From the NCBI GenBank assembly GCA_022652815.1, contig JALCRR010000009.1, positions 1 through 59,404 on the forward strand: DNA of 59,404 nt. The letters run 5' to 3'. Each line of letters opens with the position of its first letter. The first letter of the stretch is position 1. This stretch comes from Oscillibacter sp. (lineage in GTDB: Bacteria > Bacillota > Clostridia > Oscillospirales > Oscillospiraceae). The position numbers and the translations under genes are program-made. Below, piece by piece: positions 42,696-49,740 of this stretch. Below the pieces are notes generated by a model that was not told the DNA's origin, searched no databases, and saw only the letters and a program-made list of their open reading frames with translations.

Positions 42696-43210
42696 CCGCG
42701 GGAATCCGCGCTGATGTGCGGAGAACTGCAACCCCCATTCTTTTTCGTCTTGCCGAAAAAGAATGCGCCTTGCAAGGTGGAAGAAAAAGGCGCTGATGAC
42801 ACACCCCACGGCAAAGCCTTGCCGCGGGGACCTCGTGTCAGGGGAACGCGCGGAGAGGGTTTGAAGGAATCCGAGCCAATTCCCGCGTCTTGCGCCAGCG
42901 GCACCGATTCGTGGTGCAAACCCGAAAGGCCTTTTCCTCTTGCCCCGCGCGTTACGCGCTACCCGGGCGGTAAATGTAAGCGCAAGCGATGTAGAAGCAG
43001 AGGCAATGCAGGTTTCTGCCCCAGACTGACGTGAGAGAGCAGGAATGCGTCTACTGGATGCACCAGAGGCTTGCAGAAGATCAACTCTAAGCGCGTTTCT
43101 CTTACACCGTGCGGAGCGCGTTCTCTTTTCGCAATCGAAAAGAGAATGGGGGCCGCAACTCTGTCGGCAGCAGCCGACATTCTCCCGCGCATCAGCGCGG
43201 ATTCCCGCGG
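42696..43210. repeat. Dispersed element copy C with terminal inverted repeats
   Basis: A 515-bp element begins 18 bp after the terminase stop. Its first 21 nt (CCGCGGGAATCCGCGCTGAT plus G) are repeated exactly in inverted orientation at its right end (43190-43210). Hairpins lie at 42736-42765 and near 43130 (TTCTCTTTTCG..CGAAAAGAGAA). The left ~230 bp are nearly identical to element A. Confidence 0.78.
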
Positions 43211-43242
43211 CAAGGCCGCATTTCACGACAATCTCGGACAAG

Positions 43243-43254
43243 ACTCACGTGAGT
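43243..43254. promoter_or_regulatory. parS-like palindrome 3
   Basis: CGGACAAGACTCACGTGAGT followed by T-run, just right of element C and 32 bp before the Mor-like gene start. It could also serve as a terminator for read-through from terL. Confidence 0.5.
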
Positions 43255-43285
43255 TTTTTTACCCAAAATAGAAAGGAGCTTCCCT

Positions 43286-43573
43286 ATGCATCATCTTCTC
43301 AATGTCAATCCCGATCTTGCCATCACCCCCGACGACGTGCCGGAGGAGTACCGCGACATCGTGGACGTCATCGGCCTCGAGGCCTTCATGCAGCTGACGC
43401 TGCTGTGCGGCGGGCAAAACCTGTACATCCCCAAGCGGGAGTCGCTGGAGCGGGACGGGCGCAACCGGGAGATCAAAGCCCGCTTTAACGGCGGCAACTA
43501 CCGGGATCTGGCGATTCTCTTCCGCCTTTCGGAGCGGCAGGTGCGCAAAATCATCAACGGCGAGCACAACTGA
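43286..43573 (+). CDS. Mor-like transcription activator (phage)
   Basis: The 95-residue protein starts at 43286 (GGAG 7 nt upstream). FMQLTLLCGGQNLYIPKRESLERDGRNREIKARFNGGNYRDLAILFRLSERQVRKII has the beta strand, linker and C-terminal HTH of the Mor/C family, which in phage Mu switches on middle and late genes. Here it lies between terminase and replication genes. It may activate the divergent structural operons, with the 40642-40667 palindrome as one possible target. Confidence 0.82.
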   Translation: MHHLLNVNPDLAITPDDVPEEYRDIVDVIGLEAFMQLTLLCGGQNLYIPKRESLERDGRNREIKARFNGGNYRDLAILFRLSERQVRKIINGEHN

Positions 43574-43618
43574 CGGCGCCGCCTTTTCGCCAAAAAAACC
43601 GAGAAATCACGTTTTTTC

Positions 43619-43648
43619 TTGAACATTTCCTCTCCGAGGTGTTATAAT
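43619..43648 (+). promoter_or_regulatory. Promoter of the replication-initiator gene
   Basis: TTGAAC (43619-43624), 18-nt spacer and TATAAT (43643-43648), 64 nt upstream of the initiator start. Confidence 0.65.
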
Positions 43649-43711
43649 AACAGACAAATTAGATGTTACTGTGCGGGCTGCCGCCTGCCCTTGCACAAGG
43701 AGGTTTTTCCC

Positions 43712-45007
43712 ATGCCGAACGATTCCGGCTCCCCGGAGGAGCTGCGCAAGACTCCCCTGCGCTTTTTACAGTCCGACCAGTTCGTGGAGATGCTGCAAAC
43801 CTACGGAAATCTCAAGCCGCTGGAGGGCAAACCCAAAAAGACGTTTGCCGCAGCACTTGCCAAATACGATTTTGAGCAGATCTACCCCCTGATGGATCTG
43901 TTTCTGGAGACGCATGTCCTTGCAACGGCGGAATCCCGGGCAAAAGCCGTGGCCGAGGCCGCGCCGGAGACGGTGAAATTCGCCGCCACCCTGCTGGAAA
44001 TCTTCGAGACCACGGTGGCGGATCGCACCCTCTCCCAGTACGACATTTTGGGCAACAGCCCGGCGACGTACTTCATCTGCGGCGTGTGGGCAAACATGAA
44101 GCGCGGGCGGGAGTTCCACCCCGCATCCAACGGCATCACCGTCACCTATTCCGAGCCGGACGCCTACGGCAACCAGAACATCTCCTACCGCAACAAGGAC
44201 TACGAGATGACGCTGATGTTCGAGGCCGTGTCCGAGTACACGAAAAAGCTTAGCTGGACGGCGCACCGCCTGCTGGTCTACACCCTGATGCAGGGCAACG
44301 TCCAGAACTGGCGGAACAACTGCGCCACGTTTACGGTCAGCGATTACATGACCTGGGCGGGCTTAAAAAGCCGGGACGCCACGTACCGCCAGCTCAAGGG
44401 CGACGTGCAGAGCATCACCGGCGTAAAGCTCACCGCCGAATCCTATAAGAAGTACTTCGAGTCCTTCTACACCACCCACCTTGCCACCGAGGCGCAGATC
44501 AAGAAGTACACCGGCGAGGTGCGCATCACCTTTGCCGAGAACGTCCGCCACTTTTTGACCCAGTACTACCAGCTGATTCCCGACTGGATGGGGCATTTGA
44601 GCGAAAACGCCTACCGCATGGCATTCTACCTCTTCTACCGCGCCCGGAAGGACCCGAGAGCCGTGTCCGGAGCGTTCCACGTCGGCATTGAGGACATCGT
44701 GGAGTACATCGGCCTGCCCACCAAGGCGGAGGTCAAGAACCGCAACTATGACGAGGCCATCATGAAGCCGTTTAACAAGGCCGTGGAGGAGATTGAGAGC
44801 ATCTCCGGGGGCTCGTTCACCATGGACTTTGACTATGACAACATCAACACGTTCCTCTCCGGCCAGATGACCGTGGGCGTGGACGCCGCCATGACGGACT
44901 ACATCGAAAAGCTGGACAAGGCCCGCACTGCCAAGCGGCTGGAGAGCGGCAAGAAGAAACCCCGGAAAAAGGCGAAAAAAGAGGGCGACGAATCCGCCGC
45001 CCAGTGA
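43712..45007 (+). CDS. Putative plasmid/phage replication initiator (winged-helix Rep-like)
   Basis: The 431-residue protein starts at 43712 (GGAGG 8 nt upstream). It is not recognised with certainty. Two regions look like winged-helix units: TAHRLLVYTLMQGNVQNWRNNCATFTVSDYMTWAGLKSRDATYRQLKGDVQSI and AYRMAFYLFYRARKD..FHVGIEDIVEYIGLPTKAEVKNRNYDEAIMKPFNKAVEEI. Twin winged helices are typical of iteron-binding Rep initiators. The C-terminus is very basic (SGKKKPRKKAKKEGDE). The gene is followed by a 584-bp non-coding region with iteron-like motifs and then a primase-helicase, which fits an initiator next to its origin. Confidence 0.6.
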   Translation: MPNDSGSPEELRKTPLRFLQSDQFVEMLQTYGNLKPLEGKPKKTFAAALAKYDFEQIYPLMDLFLETHVLATAESRAKAVAEAAPETVKFAATLLEIFETTVADRTLSQYDILGNSPATYFICGVWANMKRGREFHPASNGITVTYSEPDAYGNQNISYRNKDYEMTLMFEAVSEYTKKLSWTAHRLLVYTLMQGNVQNWRNNCATFTVSDYMTWAGLKSRDATYRQLKGDVQSITGVKLTAESYKKYFESFYTTHLATEAQIKKYTGEVRITFAENVRHFLTQYYQLIPDWMGHLSENAYRMAFYLFYRARKDPRAVSGAFHVGIEDIVEYIGLPTKAEVKNRNYDEAIMKPFNKAVEEIESISGGSFTMDFDYDNINTFLSGQMTVGVDAAMTDYIEKLDKARTAKRLESGKKKPRKKAKKEGDESAAQ

Positions 45008-45591
45008 CCGAAAGCAGCCCGTTTCCCCTGCGGGACGGGCTGTTCCGGCGTCTTTTATCTGCACGATTCCATGTCTGAATTCCCTGTTTTGCTTCCCTGT
45101 TTCAAGGCTGCTCGGTGGAATGTCTCCACGGGCTTTTCCACATTTACAGGGCCGCAACCCCCGGAAATTCCCAATTTACCAAGAAAGCTGGCATGAAACC
45201 GGGCGCCTGTCTGAAACTTTGTCCACACCGTGGAAAAGGCGTCCCCTGCCGACCTTGAAACGCTGTCCGATTCCGACCTCAAGCCGTGCAGTGGCGCACC
45301 CTTTCCCGTGCAGTTCCGACCTCGCTTCGTGTTTGAACGACTTCGGAACGTGCAAAGCCCCACTTCCGCTCCCTGTTATTTTTCCCGGTTTTTGCAACTT
45401 TTATTCCCACATCTAACCAGAATTTTTCCCCTTTTTTCCTCTTTTTCCAACAAACTTTTTTTCTGCCTTTCCCCCCGAAATTCCCCTTATAGATATCTTA
45501 AGATATTTTAGACGTTCGGCATCCTTCGCCTGCCGGGACGTCTTTTGCTATAATTAGACAAAATACACCGCACGAAAAGGGAAGTGACCCC
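45008..45591. other. Candidate replication origin region
   Basis: This non-coding stretch contains copies of the 19-bp iteron motif. There is an exact TCCGAC-N7-CGTGCA at 45272-45290, a near copy at 45315-45333 (ending CGTGTT), an inverted near copy at 45060-45078 and a degenerate one at 45248-45266. A long pyrimidine-rich, AT-rich tract (about 45420-45470) and a 14-bp palindrome ATATCTTAAGATAT (45493-45506) follow; these could be an unwinding element. A TATAAT at 45549-45554 is the probable -10 of the primase gene. Origin function is inferred. Confidence 0.55.
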
Positions 45592-47421
45592 ATGACTGAC
45601 ACCTTTGACGCCCTGCGTCCTCATATCCTCGACTACCTCTATGACCGGAAGATCGACCCCGCCCGGCGCTTTCGCTGCCTGAACCCGGAGCACTGCGATC
45701 GCAACCCCTCCATGGGCTACGATCCCAACCGCATGAAGGTACACTGCTTCGCCTGCGGCGCAGACTACGACCTCTTTGACCTGCTGACCATCGACGAGCA
45801 CCTCACCTCACCGGGGGAGGCACTGAAACTTGCACAGGCAAAATACGGCGCACCGCTGCCGCTGAAAACGCAACCCACCGCCGCAAAGACGGCGATACCG
45901 CCAAAATCAACGGGCTGTGCGCTGTTTCGCCCATCGGCGGAATATATAGCCAATTGCTATCAAAACCGAAACGAAACCGATTACTTCGCCCAGCGCGGTC
46001 TGTCTCCCGCCACCATGGAGCGTTTTCAGCTGGGCTATGATGCTAAGGCCGACTGCGCGGTGCTGCCCTGTGAGGGCGGGCACGTGGTGCGCCGGAGCGT
46101 CACGGAGAAGAAATACCTCAACGAAAAGGGACAGCCCTCGCCGCTGTTCCAGCCGGAGCTGCTGGAGAGCGGAGAGCCTTGCTTTCTTCTGGAGGGCACG
46201 TTTGACGCACTGTCTGCGGAAGAACTGGGCTACCGAGCCGCTGCACTGAACGGCGCCGGAAATCGGGAGAAGCTCGCCCAGCGGCTGCGGGACCTCAAAA
46301 AGCCCGCCCCGGTCTTTGTCATCACGGACAATGACGCGGCAGGCGAGGGCTGGGCGGCAGCGCTTTGCGCCGAATTCCCGTGGGTCTGGCGCTGCGATGC
46401 CGTGCCGGAGGGGAAGGACTTAAACGAATTTCTCACCGCCGACCGGACCAAGTGCGCCGGGTGGCTGAAAACGCAGTTTGACGCCGGTATGGCGCACCGT
46501 CCGCCTCCGTATTCTTCGACCTCCGCCGCCGGACGTATGGACGCCCTCGCCGCCCACATCGCGGAAATGGCGGTGCGTCCGGAGCTGTCCACGGGCTTTC
46601 CCGCGGTTGACAAGGCACTGGACGGCGGGCTTTTTGATGGGCTTTACGTCCTCGGCGCGGTGTCGTCTCTCGGCAAGACGTCGTTTTGTATGCAGATGGC
46701 CGATCAGCTGGCGCAGCAGGGGAGAGACGTGCTGATTTTCACGTTGGAAATGGACGCGTTCGAGCTGATGGCGCGTTCCATCTCCCGGGAATCGTTTCTG
46801 GCGGACACCTCGGCTCGGCGACAGATGGCCAAGACCGTCCGCGGCGTGCTGGACGGGCGGCGGTACGTGCGCTACACGATTGCCGAGCGCGCCCATCTGG
46901 ACGATGCCAAGCAGACATACGCTGGTTACGCGGGGCATCTTTACTTCCGGGAAGGCGACCACGAGACGGGACTGGACACCATTCAGCGGGAGATTGAGCG
47001 CCACATCGCGGAAACCGGCGTGCGCCCGGTGGTGCTGATCGACTACTTGCAGATCATCGCCCCGGTGGACGTCCATTTCACCGACAAGCAGAACCTCGAC
47101 CGCATCGTGTGCTCCCTGAAAAAGCTGTCGCGCCAGTACAAGCTGACGATTTTCACCATCTCGTCGTTCAACCGGGAGAACTACAATCTGGAGGTCTCCA
47201 TGGCGGCATTTAAGGAGTCCGGCGGCATTGACTACTCCGCCGATGTGTTACTGGGCTTGCAGGCGCGAAATGCCGGTTCCCGCAGCTTCAACATCGACGA
47301 GGAAAAGCGGAAAGACCCCCGGGAGCTGGAGCTGAAGATCCTGAAAAACCGCTCGGCAGCACTGGGGGAGCCGGTGCCTCTGCGGTATTACCCCGCGTTC
47401 AGCTGTTTCGAGGAGGGGTAA
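45592..47421 (+). CDS. Phage primase-helicase (zinc-binding, TOPRIM and DnaB-like domains)
   Basis: The 609-residue protein has three parts. The N-terminus carries a CHC2-like zinc site (FRCLNPEHCDRNPSMGYD, VHCFACGADYDLFDLL). The TOPRIM part has CFLLEGTFDALSAEELG and FVITDNDAAGEGWAAAL. The C-terminal RecA-like helicase has a Walker A-like GAVSSLGKTSFCMQMAD, Walker B RPVVLIDYLQIIAP and DnaB motifs (FTISSFNRENY, SGGIDYSADVLLGLQ). The plan equals that of T7 gp4-like primase-helicases. It would prime and unwind the element's own DNA. The helicase Walker A has SSLGKTS instead of the usual GxxxGKT/S, as in other DnaB proteins of phages. Confidence 0.9.
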   Translation: MTDTFDALRPHILDYLYDRKIDPARRFRCLNPEHCDRNPSMGYDPNRMKVHCFACGADYDLFDLLTIDEHLTSPGEALKLAQAKYGAPLPLKTQPTAAKTAIPPKSTGCALFRPSAEYIANCYQNRNETDYFAQRGLSPATMERFQLGYDAKADCAVLPCEGGHVVRRSVTEKKYLNEKGQPSPLFQPELLESGEPCFLLEGTFDALSAEELGYRAAALNGAGNREKLAQRLRDLKKPAPVFVITDNDAAGEGWAAALCAEFPWVWRCDAVPEGKDLNEFLTADRTKCAGWLKTQFDAGMAHRPPPYSSTSAAGRMDALAAHIAEMAVRPELSTGFPAVDKALDGGLFDGLYVLGAVSSLGKTSFCMQMADQLAQQGRDVLIFTLEMDAFELMARSISRESFLADTSARRQMAKTVRGVLDGRRYVRYTIAERAHLDDAKQTYAGYAGHLYFREGDHETGLDTIQREIERHIAETGVRPVVLIDYLQIIAPVDVHFTDKQNLDRIVCSLKKLSRQYKLTIFTISSFNRENYNLEVSMAAFKESGGIDYSADVLLGLQARNAGSRSFNIDEEKRKDPRELELKILKNRSAALGEPVPLRYYPAFSCFEEG

Positions 47422-47442
47422 AAACATACAAGCAAAACAGAA

Positions 47443-47476
47443 GGTCGGACAAGACTCATGTGAGTCCTGTCCGACC
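47443..47476. terminator. Hairpin with parS-like palindrome 4 after the primase-helicase gene
   Basis: GGTCGGACAAGACTCA and TGAGTCCTGTCCGACC pair over 15 of 16 positions, with ACTCATGTGAGT at the centre (47454-47465). It lies between converging genes and can act as a terminator, though only CTCTTT follows. It probably marks the right edge of the mobile element. Confidence 0.6.
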
Positions 47477-47545
47477 TCTTTACATTGTATCGCTGTCCTG
47501 TCCGGGCTTTGCTTGGTTTCGTTTGGGAAGGGTTTGCTGTGCGGA

Positions 47546-49471
47546 TCAGGCGGTTGCTGATGGAGGCGCAAGCAAGGCAGCCTTGTTCATGTATTTACTC
47601 TGCCACTCGCTGGCTCTGGTATAAAGGAAGGTGCTGTCAGAGGTGGACAAATCCCCCGCGAGATTCAGTTTGCCGTCCAGTGTGCCGTTGATGATGCCGG
47701 TCTTTACCAGCGCGGCGATGGGCGCCTTCTGCGCTGCGGGAACGGTGTCGGCATCCTTAAACCGGGCAAGCACGGAGGTGTCCACGGTTTCGTCTGTGGC
47801 GGCGGCTAAGACGGTGCCGCCGACTTTCTGGGCGACGTCTGTAGCGCTTGGCCCTGCCACAAACGCGGTGCCGTCTCCGCCGACAAGGAGCTGCGTCCCG
47901 TCCTCCATCGCACCGGCCAGGGAATAGGTCTGCACACTGGCGGAGGAGGACGCCATCATGGTCAGAACCGTGATGGAATTGCTGGTGTCCCATTTGGCGC
48001 CGGAGGCGCCAGGAGTTTGTTGGATGTCAGATATATCGATGTTGAATTGCAAGCCGCTGATTTGGTCGCTGTTGTCGCCGTTGCCGGAAAGTGAGATGAA
48101 GCTGAGGTTTTGAAGGTCGGCGAGGGGTGTCCCGGCGTTGTCCGTGTTGCCGGTGGCGTTGCGTTCGCCGGAATCCTCCGCCGTGCTGGATTCCACGATG
48201 TAAAACTCCTCGCTGTTGTTGCTCGTATACTTCTGCGTTGTGACAGTCCCGGAACCGGTGATTCCCTGTGCTGCCAGTGCATCCACGGACGCCTGATCCA
48301 CGGTCGCCGTCGTGCCTTCAAGGTGCAGGTTTTTTGCTTCTGCGTCAAACAAAACAAGCCGTGTGGGGGTGTTGATCGTCATGGCGCCCATTTTTTCATT
48401 CACGGAGAATGCGCTCGCCAGTGTCAGTGCGTCGGCAGCGGTTATCATGCCATAGTCCCGGTCGGGAGTGCCGTCTGCCGCGGTTGCAATCCCCAGAGAC
48501 TTCGCTCTCTCCATCACCATATCAGGGGTGAGCATCAGACCGGCTGCGCCGTAGAGCATCTGCCCCAGACCCATGGTGGTGAGGTTCGGGTTCGTTGGAA
48601 GTGCGAGGATGCCCGGTAACGTCACGGTGACCGTGGTGTTCTTGGAGATGTCCACGTTTTTTTCCAGAGTGGGTTTTTCCGGCGTCACAATACCGAATTC
48701 GTTCTTGCCATTGGACCCGATGATGACAGTGCCCGAATAGGTCGGTGTGGCGGACAGCGTGACCTGTTTCGTTGTCACGGAAATCGTCACGGATTCTCCG
48801 TCCTTCGTCAGAAACGTGTGTCCGCCGTCGGAACTGGAGCCGGAGCTGAATACGTCCAGTTTACCGCTGCCGACAAGGTTCACCGTCACCTGATAGGCGG
48901 GGTCGCTGTCGCTGGGTGCGGCGGTGGCGGCAGAGCCGAGGGTGACGGTGGAGCAGGCAGTCCTATCATCGGCTTGAACAATTTCTGAAAAAGAATCGTG
49001 TGGGTAATATTTTACATGGGCCCCGGTGGGGGAGAGAATGGACAGGCAGCCCAAGTCCATCGTGCCAATCGCAATAATCGCAGGAATCACGTCACCTCCT
49101 GTGGCGGTGAGGGTTCCGGTGCCGGCAAACGTCAGATTGCCACGGCAGCAGATGCCCGAAGCGACCTCTTCTTCTGCGCAGGAAACCGTGTTGCTGCCGT
49201 TCGCAACAACGGTCGCGCCATCGGGCAACATGATCGCCGATAAATACTCGGACGGTGCGCTGATCGCGGCGTTGTTGAGGGTCAGGGTTCTTGTGGTATG
49301 CTCCCAGACCCAGCCGTCGCCGGGAGTTGATGCATCTGTTGAGATCGGTGTTCCGCCGACCTGGTAAGGTGGTTCCTCCGCCGATGTGCCTACGGTCAGC
49401 GCCGCCGTGAGGGAGGCCAGCATGGCCAGCGCCATGAGAAGACTCAATAGCTTTTTCAAGGGATGTTTCAT
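47546..49471 (-). CDS. Secreted surface protein with C-terminal SLH-like motif (paralogue 1)
   Basis: The 641-residue protein starts at 49471 (GGAGG 8 nt upstream). It has a signal peptide (MKHPLKKLLSLLMALAMLAS..TSA). The N-terminal ~200 residues (WVWEHTTRTLTLNNAAI, GNLTFAGTGTLTATGG) are beta-rich. A VTTKQVTLSATPTYSGTVI segment follows, and the C-terminus is a single S-layer-homology-like motif (FKDADTVPAAQKAPIAALVKTGIINGTLDGKLNL). It has no sortase signal, so attachment, if any, is non-covalent. It is paralogous to the next gene: leader, signal peptide, VTTKQVTLSA and the SLH-like end are nearly the same, while the middle differs. Confidence 0.75.
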   Translation of the reverse strand: MKHPLKKLLSLLMALAMLASLTAALTVGTSAEEPPYQVGGTPISTDASTPGDGWVWEHTTRTLTLNNAAISAPSEYLSAIMLPDGATVVANGSNTVSCAEEEVASGICCRGNLTFAGTGTLTATGGDVIPAIIAIGTMDLGCLSILSPTGAHVKYYPHDSFSEIVQADDRTACSTVTLGSAATAAPSDSDPAYQVTVNLVGSGKLDVFSSGSSSDGGHTFLTKDGESVTISVTTKQVTLSATPTYSGTVIIGSNGKNEFGIVTPEKPTLEKNVDISKNTTVTVTLPGILALPTNPNLTTMGLGQMLYGAAGLMLTPDMVMERAKSLGIATAADGTPDRDYGMITAADALTLASAFSVNEKMGAMTINTPTRLVLFDAEAKNLHLEGTTATVDQASVDALAAQGITGSGTVTTQKYTSNNSEEFYIVESSTAEDSGERNATGNTDNAGTPLADLQNLSFISLSGNGDNSDQISGLQFNIDISDIQQTPGASGAKWDTSNSITVLTMMASSSASVQTYSLAGAMEDGTQLLVGGDGTAFVAGPSATDVAQKVGGTVLAAATDETVDTSVLARFKDADTVPAAQKAPIAALVKTGIINGTLDGKLNLAGDLSTSDSTFLYTRASEWQSKYMNKAALLAPPSATA

Positions 49472-49516
49472 GTGAAATTCCTCCTTGTCTGAATTGCGCG
49501 GGGGTTCCTTTCTCTC

Positions 49517-49545
49517 ATCATAAGCGGCTGCCGGGTGAAAAGTAA
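49517..49545 (-). promoter_or_regulatory. Promoter of surface paralogue 1
   Basis: Minus strand TTACTT, 17-nt spacer, TATGAT. The same arrangement precedes the paralogue at 51685-51713. Confidence 0.65.
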
Positions 49546-49740
49546 GGGAAAAAGCGGCAGATTCCCGCATTTTATGGGCGTTTATCCGGACTGCAAGCAA
49601 ACGGAGCCGCGCCTTTATGCGGAAGGGTTTCGTCCGACAGCGGGCAAGCGGCAGACGCACAAAACCCGGACAGAACCACATGGGCTCTGTCCGGGCGTTG
49701 CTTTCCTCTGTATGGTTGCGGTTGGGGTTCCGATTGGGCG

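Noticed and set aside
43243-43260. Palindrome 3 as a plain rho-independent terminator only
   Set aside because: The T-run fits, but the same palindrome is kept inside a coding sequence at 35358, so terminator function cannot explain all copies.
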